Positions 1 to 11,099 of a stretch of DNA of 64,000 nt are shown piece by piece. Source of the DNA: Dasypus novemcinctus (Eukaryota; Chordata; Mammalia; Cingulata; Dasypodidae); assembly GCF_030445035.2 (NCBI RefSeq), contig NC_080680.1, forward strand, positions 50,915,212 through 50,979,211, written 5' to 3'. Within the stretch, counting starts at the first letter, position 1. Each line of letters opens with the position of its first letter. The notes beneath the pieces are model-generated. The model had not been told where the DNA came from. It saw only the letters and a list, made by a program, of their open reading frames with translations, and searched no databases. The position numbers and the translations under genes were made by a program.

Positions 1-20
1 AAACCAGTAATCAGGAAAAC

Positions 21-920
21 ATGGCTGAATCCAATCAGGAAGGGGGGCAGGACTTCGCACAAGCAATGAAAGATCTCAGATCATTTATCACCGACAAATT
101 TGATGAAGTAATGAAAGAGGTTAACAGCATGAAGACAACACTTGGAGGGGAAATTGCAGACATGCGCAAAAAAATAACAGATATGATGGAAATGAACACC
201 ACAATTCAAGAAATCAAAAATACACTTGCAGCAAATATCAGCAGACTAGAAGAGGCAGAGCAGAGAATTAGTGATGTGGAAGACAGTGCATTGGAAATCA
301 AACAGATAGTAGAAGTGGTCAATAAAAAGGTAGAAAAAATCCAGATAGGACTTAGGGACCTGAATGATAATGCAAAACGCTCAAACATACATATTATAGG
401 CATTCCAGAAGGAGAAGAGAAGGGAAAGGGGTCAGAAGGACTGTTGCAGGAAATAATGAATGAAAATTTCCCAAATCTACTGAAAGAGACAGATGTACAT
501 ATCCAAGAAGCACAGCGCACTCCACTGGCCATAAACCCCAACAGGCCCACCCCAAGACATATACTTGTCAAATTATCCAATGCTCAAGACAAAGAAAAAA
601 TTCTAAAAGCAGCAAGAGAAAAGAAAACCATCACATACAAGGGAAACTCCATAAGATTAAGTGCTGATTTCTCATCTGAAACGATGGAGGCAAGAAGGCA
701 GTGGTATGATATAGTCAAGGTACTAAAGGAAAAAAATTTCCAGCCTAGAATACTCTATCCAGCTAAACTAGCATTCAAAAATGATGGAGAGTTCAAAATA
801 TTCACAGATAAACAGAAACTGAAAGAGTATATCAAGAAACCTCCCCTTCAAGAAATTCTTAAGGGAGTTCTGCAGGAAGAAAGGAAAAAACAGGACAGTC
901 AGAGATGGAGGAGAGTGTAA
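21..920 (+). CDS. ORF1: L1 ORF1 protein, RNA-binding chaperone
   Basis: The product is the 299-residue L1 ORF1 protein, a trimeric single-stranded nucleic-acid-binding chaperone that coats L1 RNA in cytoplasmic ribonucleoprotein particles. Residues about 15-115 are charged and heptad-like, as expected for the trimerising coiled coil. Residues about 118-215 fit the RRM domain: it opens with [15 protein letters not shown], and the [10 protein letters not shown] strand follows. Residues about 218-290 fit the C-terminal domain, with [11 protein letters not shown] and [15 protein letters not shown]. The reading frame has no internal stop. Human ORF1p is 338 residues; the difference is all at the N-terminus. 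The frame stays open upstream of the ATG at 21 to the window edge, so the true start could lie outside. ORF2 follows after 80 bases in another frame, as in other mammalian L1s. Identity is certain; competence is not shown. Confidence 0.95.
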   Translation: MAESNQEGGQDFAQAMKDLRSFITDKFDEVMKEVNSMKTTLGGEIADMRKKITDMMEMNTTIQEIKNTLAANISRLEEAEQRISDVEDSALEIKQIVEVVNKKVEKIQIGLRDLNDNAKRSNIHIIGIPEGEEKGKGSEGLLQEIMNENFPNLLKETDVHIQEAQRTPLAINPNRPTPRHILVKLSNAQDKEKILKAAREKKTITYKGNSIRLSADFSSETMEARRQWYDIVKVLKEKNFQPRILYPAKLAFKNDGEFKIFTDKQKLKEYIKKPPLQEILKGVLQEERKKQDSQRWRRV

Positions 921-1000
921 AAGCAACAAGAAAGACAAAAATAGAAGGGGAAAATAAAATAATACAAACAAAATATAACAAACACAAATCCAACCAAAAT

Positions 1001-1948
1001 ATGGCTACCATAAATAACTCTCTAAGTGTAATAACACTGAATGTCAACGGACTAAACTCACCTATCAAAAGATTCAGACTGGGACACTGGATAAGGAAAT
1101 ACAACCCATCTATATGCTGTCTACAAGAGACACATCTTAGACCCAGAGACTCATGGAGGTTGAAAGTGAATGGCTGGAAAACAATCATACAAGCAAACAA
1201 CAACCAAAAAAAGGCAGGAGTAACTATATTAATATCAGACAAAATAGACTTTAAATGCGAAACAATTGTGAGAGACAAAGAAGGATACTATATTTTAGTG
1301 AAAGGGACAATCTGTCAAGAAGATCGAACAATCATAAATATTTATGCTCCTAACAAGGGCGCCTCTAAATATGTGAGGCAAACGCTGGAAAAACTAAGTG
1401 AAAGAATAGATGCATCTACAATTATAGTGGGGGATTTTAATACACCACTATCAACTCTGGACAGAACATCTCAAAAGAGAATCACTAAAGAAACAAAACA
1501 TTTGAACAATATATTAGAAGAGCTGGATCTAATAGACATATATAGATCATTACACCCAAACACAGAAGGATATACATTTTTCTCAAGCGCACATGGAACA
1601 TTCTCCAAGATTGACCATATGCTAGGCCACAAAGAAAGGCTTAATGAATTCAGAAAGATCGAAATCATACAAAACAATATCTCTGACCACAGTGGAGTGA
1701 AGCTGGAAATTTGCAAGGGACAGAGACCCAGACTCCACACGACAATTTGGAAATTAAACAGCACACTCTTAGAAAAACAGTGGGTCAAAGAGGAAATCTC
1801 AAAAGAAATCAATGACTACCTTGAAACAAATGATAATGATAACACAACATACCAAAATTTATGGGATGCAGCAAAAGCGGTACTGAGAGGGAAATTTATA
1901 GCCATAAATTCATATATCAAAAAAGAAGAGCAAAAATTGCAGAACTAA
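1001..1948 (+). pseudogene. ORF2: L1 ORF2, first segment: AP-like endonuclease (frame broken)
   Basis: This segment encodes the endonuclease that nicks target DNA at TTTT/AA-like sites for target-primed reverse transcription. I chose the ATG at 1001 because it places the catalytic residues at exactly the numbers used for human L1 endonuclease: N14 (in LNVNGLN), E43 (QETH), Y115 (IYAPN), D145 and N147 (GDFN), T192, D205 (KIDH), S228, D229 and H230 (SDH). The frame is open further upstream (an ATG at 905), but that stretch does not look like endonuclease. After [14 protein letters not shown], near 1930, the frame runs into a stop at 1946-1948 while the homologous protein continues in another frame. 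The endonuclease domain itself (residues 1-239) is complete; the lesion lies in the linker that follows it. Confidence 0.92.
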
Positions 1949-4815
1949 CTGCACTTTTGGCGGAATTAGAAAAACAACAACAAAGTAACCTAACAGGAAG
2001 AAGAAGGAAGGAAATAACAAAGATAAGAGCAGAACTAAATGAAATAGAAAATAAGAAAGCACTTGAAAAAATAAACAAGACCAAGAGCTGGTTTTTTGAG
2101 AAGATCAACAAAATTGACAAACCTTTAGCGAGACTAACAAAGACAAAAAGAGAAAAGATGCAAATACACAAAATAAGAAATGAGAAAGGTGATATCACCA
2201 CTGACCCCACAGAAATAAAGACTATCATAAGAGGATACTTTGAAAAACTATATTCCAACAAAAATGACAATTTAGAGGAAATGGACAAATTCCTAGAAAC
2301 ACATAAGCAGCCCGTACTGACGAAAGAAGAAATTGATGATCTTAACAAACCAATCACAAGCAAAGAGATAGAATCAGTCATTAAAAATCTCCCAACTAAG
2401 AAGAGCCCAGGGCCAGATGGCTTCACAGGTGAATTCTACAAAACATTCCAGAAAGAACTAACACCAATCCTGTTGAAACTATTCCAAAAAATCGAAACAG
2501 AAGGAACACTGCCTAATTCCTTCTATGATGCCAACATTACCCTAGTACCAAAGCCAAACAAAGACACCACAAGAAAGGAAAATTACAGACCAATTTCTCT
2601 AATGAACCTAGACGCAAAAATACTTAACAAAATACTTGCTAATCGTATTCAACAACACATTAAACAAATTATACACCATGACCAAGTGGGATTTATTCCA
2701 GGTATGCAAGGATGGTTCAACATAAGAAAATCAATCAATGTAATACACCATATAAACAGATTGAGAGAAAAAAACCACATGATTATATCTATAGATGCAG
2801 AAAAGGCATTTGACAAAGTACAGCACCCCTTCCTGATAAAAACACTCCAAAAGATCGGAATACAAGGAAACTTTTTGAACATGATAAAGAGTATATATGA
2901 AAAACCGAAAGCCAACATTGTTTATAATGGCGAAATCCTGAAATCCTTCCCTCTAAACTCAGGAACAAGACAAGGATGCCCATTGTCTCCACTCCTATTT
3001 AACATTGTCTTGGAAGTACTTGCTCGAGCACTGAGACAAGAACCAGATATAAAAGGCATTCAAATTGGAAGGGAAGAAGTCAAAATTTCATTATTTGCAG
3101 ATGACATGATCCTATATATAGAAAACCCTGAGAGATCTATAACAAAGCTCCTAGAACTCATAAATGAGTTTAGTAAAGTCGCAGGTTATAAGATCAATGC
3201 GCAAAAATCTGTAGCATTTCTATACACCAATAATGAGCAAGATCAGGAGGAAATCAAGAAACAAATACCATTCACAATAGTAAATAAAAAAATCAAATAC
3301 TTAGGAATAAATTTAACTAAAGAGGTAAAAAACTTATACATCGAGAACTATACAAGATTGTTCAAGGAAATCAAAGAAGACCTAAATAAATGGAAGAATA
3401 TTCCCTGTTCATGGATAGGAAGACTGAATATTATTAAGATGTCTATCCTACCAAAACTGATCTACACATTCAATGCAATCCCAATAAAAATCAACACAGC
3501 CTTCTTTAAGGAACTAGAAAAACTAACTATGAAATTTATTTGGAATAGAAAGAGGCCCCGAATAGCCAAAGACATATTGAAAAAGAAAAACGAAATAGGA
3601 GGAATCACACTTCCTGACTTCAAAACATACTACAAAGCTACAGTAGTGAAAACAGCATGGTACTGGCATAAGGAGAGACACACAGACCAATGGAATCGAA
3701 TTGAAAGTTCAGATATAGAACCTCATGTATATAGCCATATAATATTCGATAAAGCCACCAAACCCTCTCAACTGGGAGAGAATGGCCTATTCAACAAATG
3801 GTGCCTGGAGAACTGGATAGCCATATGTAGAAGAATGAAAAAGGATTACCATCTCACACCTTATACAAAGATCAACTCAAGATGGATCAAAGACCTAAAT
3901 ATAAGAGCCAAGACCATAAAGACCTTAGAAAGCAGTGTAGGGAAACATCTACAGGACCTTGTAATAGGAAATGGCTTCATGAATATCACACCAAAAGCAC
4001 GAGCAGCAAAAGAACAAATAGATAAATGGGACTACCTCAAAATTAAAGCCTTCTGCACCTCAAAGGAGTTTGTCAAGAAAGTAAAAAGGGAACCCACACA
4101 ATGGGAGAAAATATTTGGCAACCATATATCTGATAAGAGACTTATAACTTGCATATATAAAGAACTCATATATCTTGAAAACAAAAAGATAAACAACCCA
4201 TTTAAAAAATGGGAAAAAGACTTAAACAGACACTTCTCCAAAGAAGAAATACAAATGGCTAGAAAGCACATGAAAAAATGCTCCAAATCTCTAGCAATCA
4301 GGGAAATGCAAATCAAAACTACAATGAGATACCATCTTACTCCCATAAGATTGGCAGCCATGAAAAAAACAGTAGAATACAAATGCTGGAGAGGATGTGA
4401 AGAAAGGGGAACACTCATCCATTGCTGGTGGGAATGCAGAAGGATCCAACCATTCTGGAGGACAGTTTGGCGGTTTCTCAAAAAATTATCCATAGATTTG
4501 CCATATGACCCAGCAATACCACTGCTGGGTATATACCCATCAGAACTGAAAACAAGGACACAAACCGATATATGTACACCAATGTTCATAGCAGCATTGT
4601 TCACTATCGCCAAAAGTTGGAATCAATCCAAATGTCCATCAACAGATGAGTGGATCAATAAAATGTGGTATATACACACAATGGAATACTACTCAGCTGT
4701 AAGAACCAATACACTACAATCGCACGTGATAACATGGATGAACCTTGAGAATCTTATGTTGAGTGAAGCAACTCAGGCATTGAAGGACAAATACTATATG
4801 ACCTCAATGATATGA
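1919..4815 (+). pseudogene. ORF2: L1 ORF2, second segment: reverse transcriptase and Cys-rich C-terminus
   Basis: This is the continuation of ORF2 after the frameshift, open to the TGA at 4813-4815. Recognisable parts in order are the linker/Z region ([12 protein letters not shown]), the conserved KKSPGPDGF stretch near 2401-2427, the RT fingers and palm with [15 protein letters not shown], the catalytic FADD at 3094-3105, the thumb region with [13 protein letters not shown], and the C-terminal motif whose cysteines and histidine fall at 4384, 4396, 4420, 4423 and 4435. With the first segment the total is about 1,270 codons, close to the 1,275 of human ORF2. The open frame extends back to 1861, but the residues before about 1920 are out of frame with homologues. 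No in-frame ATG joins it to the endonuclease, so this copy cannot make a full ORF2 protein. Confidence 0.93.
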
Positions 4816-4981
4816 AATAAGTTAACTGCCTCAGAGAGCTAGAGTCTGGAAAAGTGGCTTACAGGAAATCGGGGGGTGGAGGAAGGATGTGAGTTAATGT
4901 CTGCAGGGGTGGAATCTGTGATGAGCTGGCGGTAAGTATGAGCACAAAGAAGGGACAAAATGGGGGCAAGGGGTTACCTTC

Positions 4982-5028
4982 GGGTGGGGTTTTCTGGGTT
5001 TGAGGGGGGCTGGGGATGGGAAGAGGGG
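4982..5028 (+). other. G-quadruplex-prone tract in L1 3' UTR
   Basis: G-runs of 3, 4, 3, 6, 4, 3 and 4 fall within 47 bases. The 3' half (5003-5028) has four runs with loops of 2, 2 and 4 bases. G-rich, quadruplex-forming tracts in the 3' UTR are a known recurrent feature of mammalian L1s. Confidence 0.6.
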
Positions 5029-7268
5029 TAATATTGTCCAAGAAATAGGTGGAAGGGAGGGGCAACATACGAATATGGGAGAGTGTCAGAAGTTCATTGA
5101 GAACTAAATGTTGAGTAAAACGTATCAAAGTATAAGTAGGAGGGTTACCTGGTTAGGACGCTCAGGGGGTATGGTCTGATGCGTGACGGACTCCGGAGGG
5201 AATAGCTGAAGGCTCATTTTGCCAAGGTGGGTTCTACCATTGGGTGGGGTGGACCCATATCCTGGGGAAGACTAATGCCGTTGAATAGAGAGAACTGTAT
5301 CTCTCGTGAGAAAGGACGGCTCCCAGGGTATTAGATTGGCAGGCGTTGTGGGCCCTAAGGGGAGGGGAAAATGGATGTGGAATGGATGGAACAAAGGTAA
5401 ATAAGGGGGAAAAAGAGGAGTTATGTGAGAGTACACGAGGATGAATATAAAACAGCTAATATTACACCAAAAACATATAGGGGATGACAGACTAATAATG
5501 AAAACCATAAGACAAAACATAGGATAACTAAAAAATTTAGAAAACTGTACAGCCTAAAATATGGACCACATAGTAAGCACAAATGTCACCTTGTTTGAAA
5601 ACTATAGTGTTGGAATCTGTACATCAGTTTCAGGAAATATGATATGAATAAGTTAAAAGATTATTGCTGTGCAAGGGAAAAGGTTTTATGGTGGATCTGG
5701 GGAAATACTGTATATTGTATATATGAATTTCGGTGATCTAAGACTCTTCTGAAGCTGACATTATGTTGGGATTCACTTTATGGGAAGTTTTGGATCACAG
5801 AGTAGTTCAACAATGGCAGCGGAGGAATACTGATATGGGATGTTATTGACAGGATATATATGGTTGACAGGGAGTTATACAGGGCATATGCCCAGGGTAT
5901 ATGGTAATGTCTATATATAGTCATAGTGGAAACAAAATCAACAGCTGGGGGGGTACTGGGCTCCTGGCCGGGGGGTCACTGTTGTGGGCCCTGGGAGAGC
6001 AGCGGCAATCCTCCAGGTGCAACGGCAAGAACCAGGAAGGAAGGAGGGCCCAACAGTGGGCTCGTGATACTAATGGTTACACTTTTGAGCCTATACACCT
6101 GCAATAAGAACAAGGCCTAGAGTAGCATTGTGCCTGGGGGTTTCCTCCTGACAGCCTGCATGTTACTCAAATGTGGCCACTCTCACAGCCAAACTCAGCG
6201 TGTAGATGCAATGCATTCCCCCCAGCGTGGGACATGACACCCGGGGATGAGCCTCCCTGGCACCGAGGGATCACTACCACATACCAGCTGAAGAAGCAAC
6301 TAGAAAATGACCTTGAATTAAAGATTCAATGCGGAACAGCAGAATATACCTGTCTACATATAATGACATGACTTCGGGAAGCTGTTTGACCTAATGTAAG
6401 GGGGAAATGGAAAGGAGAAATGAGATTATAAGGCTGTGAGTCTCTAAAAAAGAGTCTGGAGGTTGTCAGAAGGAATACCCCTATGTACAACTGAACAGAG
6501 TCTAAGAGACAGATAAGGTAGATACAACCTCAGGTATTGGTTCTTTTGAGGGATAAAGAGACCCACGGGTTCTATGGTCATGGCAGAAGGGGTTCACTGC
6601 CATGACAGATAGCCCTTCTTTGGAGCTGGTGTTTCTGCGTGATGGAATTGGACTCAGAGGGGATCTCTTTTCACAAGACTTGCATGCTACTTTATTGGAA
6701 TTGTAGTCAGTGCTGGGTTTAAGATATATGTAGGGGATTTGAATCTCTGGACTGATAATATGACACCCAGGCCCAGAGCCTCAACAGACTTCAGCTCCTA
6801 CACTTTGATTTATTGGACTTACTCCACTCAGCTAACATGGAGTTGAAGAAGGTCAACCACCACAACATGGAGCCTAGAGTGTCTACAACTGGAAGCGGGA
6901 GGAGTGCATCCAGTACCCATATGGAATCTAAGCCCTCACTTGACATAGATGTGCAATGGACACAACCAATCCAATGTCCACAGAGAAAATGTGGAATGGG
7001 TGTGGGAACGGTAGCCATGGTGGCTGCTGGGTGTGGGGAACGGGAGGAAGAGATGAGATGTGGAGGCGTTTTCGGGACGTGGAGTTGTCCTGGATAGTGC
7101 TTCACGGACAATTACGGGACATTATAGATCCCCCCAGGGCCCACTGGATGGAATGTGAGAGAGTCTGGGCTATGATGTGGACCATTGACTATGGGGTGCA
7201 GTGATGCTCAGAGATGAACTTACCAGGTGCAATGGATGTGTCATGATGATGGGAGAGAGTGTTGCTGT

Positions 7269-7297
7269 GGGGGGAGTGGGGGGCGGGGGCGGTGGGG
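7269..7297 (+). other. G-quadruplex-prone tract just before L1 3' terminus
   Basis: Runs of 6, 6, 5 and 4 G are separated by 3, 1 and 4 bases, about 65 bases before the A-rich tail. A shortened G-rich relic of the same tract opens the truncated copy at 24032. Confidence 0.6.
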
Positions 7298-7362
7298 TTG
7301 AATGGGACCTCATATTTTTCATAATGTAATTTAAAAAAATAAATAAATAATTAAAAAAAAAA

Positions 7363-7615
7363 GGGAGAGAAAGAGTAAAATAAAATATATAAAAATAGAT
7401 ATGTAGGACCTGTGTTTCAAAGAAATAAAATGAATTTAAAAATTCAAAAAAAAAACTTTATCATGTTTATTTCCTTTATTAAACATAGAAAGAGAATACA
7501 AAAAAGGGGAAAATATAAATTTGCCATGTTTTGAAAACTCAACTTTTGTATTTGTGTGTGTGTATTAAAATGAAATAAAATAAAATAAAATAAATAAAAG
7601 TATAAAGTGAACCAG
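7363..7615. repeat. AT-rich low-complexity flank with short TG and AAAAT runs
   Basis: This is A/T-rich sequence with a (TG)n run at 7552-7562 and (AAAAT)n units at about 7565-7599. No gene is seen. Confidence 0.6.
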
Positions 7616-8005
7616 GAACAGGATGGGTGAAGAATTGGAAGGGGTTGAAGCTGGGGAGGAGAACATATTCAGGCAGAGGAAATAGTCTGGGCAAATAAAT
7701 GGAACTGTGAAATAGACTGTTGTATTTAGAGGTGTATAAAGTGAGAGGTAGGTAGGAAAGGACTGGAGGTATATCTGATATTTAAGTAGAGGGAAAGGCC
7801 ATGGAGGATGGTAAAGGGCAACTCAGGTCACTTAGATATTATCTGCAGGTGTTGGGAAGCCTTTTGAGGGGGACTGAAAGTGATGTTAGATTTTTGTTTC
7901 TGGTTAGGTCAAACAGAAGGCTGCTCAGGGATGGTTTAGAGGCTGTGAGTAGAGGCAAGAGCTTAGCAAATTAGCCTAGTTAGTGATTGCAATAATCCAG
8001 TCTCC
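7616..8005 (-). repeat. Old L2-like LINE relic
   Basis: The phrases 'gggaagcc ttttgaggg', 'gtgatgttaga' and 'gattgcaataatccag' in this order match the pattern also seen at 17420-17757 and typical of ancient L2 copies read from the reverse strand. Heavily diverged; family assigned from memory of the pattern. Confidence 0.5.
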
Positions 8006-9194
8006 TAATTCAGTACAAATATGTTCATTTGAGTTGATTCAAAATGATTTGAGAAATGTGTCTAAGTTTATATATATATGCATGCCATGAGTGTTAGTGT
8101 GGCAGACTCTATATCCTCTTCAGCATCATTCTGAGAATATTTTGCAAGTTGTTTATTTTGCTGGGCTTCTCCTTGTGTCCTTTGGTTTTGTGTTCTGGTG
8201 AAAGGGTTTGATTCATAATGCCTGACAAAATGGACTATGTTAGTGCCAGACTTGTCACACACAAAAAACTAAGTAAATGTTGAGTACTGCAAGTGCAAAA
8301 GGACATTAGTTGTTCTCTAGACCAATAGACATCAGTAATCAAAACAGTCTGCCAAGAAGATAAAATCATCTGCTAAGTCCCCCACTGTATTGACCACCAC
8401 AAAGCTGCCTTGTTCAAGGAGTAGCATGTATGTTGGAGAAGATGGAAATACACGAATGTGTTAGTGAATGAACAGAAACGTCACAGACCTCATCATGAGA
8501 AGAACAAAGAAAATATTAAACTACAGCCTAGAATAAAAGCAAAAGAGTCATAAAACATTTTGAGAAATTCAAAATGTAAAACTTTTGAGAAAACATTGGG
8601 AGCACGTCTGATCTTGCAATGCCTTGTGTATCACAGGCGCCAGCAGTAGGTGGAAAATTCCAAAGCTCCACCTCAGAACTTTGGAGTCCCTCATCCTTCT
8701 AAGGCAGTCATTGAGCATGGTCATTCTCAGTGCTTGTTCCCCAGTTCCTTCTTAATGTGGATGAATTTGTCCTGGGAAATTTATGCCTATGAGCATTTTA
8801 ATCTCATAACAAGAGAGAAGTTTAAATCTTCCAAGGACTACTATGCTTTCTTACTAGGCAGTTACGTTCTTGGGAATGATAGATGGAATGAACCTTTGCT
8901 TTTAAACGTCCAGTGGCAGCTAATCTTCTCTCCCACTAGTGTCAGGTTCTCCATGTTTGCAGTAGAGCAGTGCACTTCATTGGATTTCTTTATTCATTAT
9001 TATTTATTAGCAATACATAGGTTAGGTATTTATTAAATGATATTTATTATATAAACTATAGTAAACAAATTTCTAATATGTATGTTGGAAGTAAAAATTA
9101 ATACATTGGTGATATTAATTAGAGTCACAATATAATGTTAACATCACAATAAAAATAAAAGAAAATTAGTATGTCAAGACAATGTCTCCATTGA
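8006..9194. other. No recognisable gene or repeat
   Basis: AT-rich sequence. It includes one open frame of 128 codons (8650-9036, +) that lacks any domain I recognise and has no detectable neighbour exon; I do not call it a gene. Confidence 0.5.
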
Positions 9195-9400
9195 GACTGC
9201 AATAATGACGTTTTTCAGAAGACTGTGTGCACTTATTCCACCATTTACTTGCTTTGTGATCTTGGGTAAATCAATTATGCTTTCTCAGTCTCATTTTATT
9301 TTTATATCATCTTAATCTTAATCTCTGTAATCATCTGTAATAGGGAGGTAGTGATGATTAAACTCTTTATAAACCTTAAAGGGCTATTTAAGTACACTTA
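9195..9400 (+). repeat. MIR SINE relic
   Basis: The order 'acttgctttgtgatcttgggtaaatc', 'tctcagtctcatttt', 'atctgtaatagggaggtagtgatgattaaa' is the usual MIR core in forward orientation, diverged. Confidence 0.6.
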
Positions 9401-11099
9401 ATATTATAGATAATAATCTAATGACAGAAAACAAAGGATCATATACTCCAATATAAGGGTATATTTTTCTCAGTATGACAATAAACAAATTTAAATGCAT
9501 CAAAAATTACTCAGTCACAAACTTAAAAGCATTCTACTCTTTCTGGGGTCTGTCTGCATTTGAGCTGAAAGGGGACCTGGAGAACATTCAATTCAATGTC
9601 CTCAATTCTGCACCCCCTCCTCTTTCTTTTATCATAATATGTAACTTAATGTGACCATAAAATTTGAAAAGTTCTAGATGGTTTAAATGGATTTCACTTT
9701 GAAAATTATATGTTAGAATAGGTTTAGAGTGTACTATACAGAAATTAAGTCTGGAATTTTTTGGTAAATGAACACTGAGAAAGATTACAATAGAAAGTTG
9801 TTGGGTATACCTGACATGTTTGCTTGCCTGGTAAAGTGTGTCCATATAAAAAGAATTTAAAGGACATGTGGCTACTTTATATCAGATAACATCAGAAAGG
9901 TGTGAGGGTGAGTGAAACTTCAGAGAATGTAGAGAATATCAATGAAATTCCTCATTCTCACTTTTTGAGCATAATATATGTTTAATTCCAACCTTTTCCC
10001 GCTACCACCAAGCATGCTTCTGAATTTATATTCCCATTATTAGTCAGGGTGTGTGCAAGGAATGGAAAATTATCATATTAGCCTAAGTAAAATATAATTA
10101 AGGCTGTAAATATATTTTTAAAAAGTATTCTTGAAGTAAAAATAAAAAGCATCTACTATTCATTTCCTGCTCGATTTTATGACTTCACAATATTTATAAA
10201 GATTTAAATTCCCTAATATTTACAAAGTCTTTATTCTAAAATGGGGTTACAAGAAAAAGGAAATTCATAGGATTTTAAAAACATACATCTATCATATTTT
10301 GAAGGAGAAAATATTATAAATAAGAAATATTTAAATATTAAGAACAGAATATAAAGGGGAAACTAATGCTTGCACTAATGACTTGCTTTTTAGCCACATG
10401 CTCTATGATGGAATCACAATTCCATGAGCTGAGAGAAGTAAATTAGTATAAAGGAGTGTGCTATGCAATGTTATAAAGGGTAAAAGGGAAGAGAATAATC
10501 TGTTTTGATTCTGATTGGGTCAATTTGGATAGGACTGACCAGTCTCCCAGATGGTTGGCTTAGAAGATAATTTTTACATAACAGAAGTCAGAGAACTATT
10601 ATAAGGGAGTTCTTTTAAGCAAGGGAAAAGTGAAATTCAAGTTGACTTGTAGTGAGGTTAAGCCTTGGTTAAAGGAAGCTCTCTGAGGATAGCGCAGAGG
10701 AGCAGAGAATGAGGAGGGATACAAAACAGATTATTAGTGGAAGTGTTGAAACAGTTTGCAACAGTGGCTGTGAGTCACATGAAATAAAGAAAAGGACAGG
10801 AGGTAATAGAAAGGGTGTTTGCAGCAGTGAAGACTCAACAGAATTTAGACATCATAATAGACCCTGTCAGAGTATTTTCCACTGGGCCAAGTTAGAGAGG
10901 AAGGAAAAAATACATTGCAAGTAGCTCAGGGTAGACAAGCAGCCAACTGCAGGCAGCATTGAAATGACCCATTGTAAAGTGAAAGTCAGGTAAGGATTAA
11001 GTGAATCTAGAAATAGCTTCAGAGCTTAAGAAGGTAGTGAGAGGTTTTAGAAGGGATGGGGTCATCAGGATGGAAGTCAGCTCAGGCTATATAGAGAAA
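9401..11099. other. No recognisable gene or repeat
   Basis: AT-rich sequence with only short open frames. The stretch 10640-11090 is purine-rich on the + strand and may be an old repeat, but I cannot name it. Confidence 0.45.

Larger units (their letters stand above)
1..7362 (+). mobile_element. Young LINE-1 retrotransposon, 5' end outside window
   Basis: The order is ORF1 (21-920), an 80-base spacer, ORF2 (1001-4815, one frameshift), a long 3' UTR and an A-rich tail ending near 7362. This is the standard L1 layout. ORF1 is fully open and ORF2 has a single lesion, so the copy is far younger than every other L1 in the window, all of which are riddled with stops. The 5' UTR and left TSD lie upstream of base 1, so the TSD cannot be tested; the right one should begin with the sequence at 7363 (GGGAGAGAAAGAG). 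The last 70 bases before the tail match the 75-bp insert at 24032-24106, so both belong to the same or a closely related subfamily. Confidence 0.95.
4816..7362 (+). other. L1 3' UTR, unusually long (about 2.5 kb)
   Basis: There is no protein-like frame between the ORF2 stop and the A-rich tail. I see G-rich stretches at 4870-5050, 5945-6000 and 7269-7297, and the end is a run of TAAATAAATAA-like units plus A10. The 3' UTR of human L1 is only a few hundred bases, so this one is several-fold longer. The last part (about 7294-7345) recurs at 24032-24106, which confirms it as the true 3' end of the element. Short open frames inside it (for example 6813-7204) show no conserved domain and I do not treat them as genes. 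I cannot exclude that part of the length is an older insertion, but I see no TSD or internal A-tail that would delimit one. Confidence 0.75.

Noticed and set aside
905..1000. ORF2 start at the ATG at 905
   Set aside because: The frame is open, but the residues before 1001 are unlike endonuclease, and the ATG at 1001 puts the catalytic residues at the positions known for the family.
6813..7204. Overlapping open frames in the L1 3' UTR
   Set aside because: No domain, no conserved position in other L1s that I know; the region is untranslated in the L1 layout.
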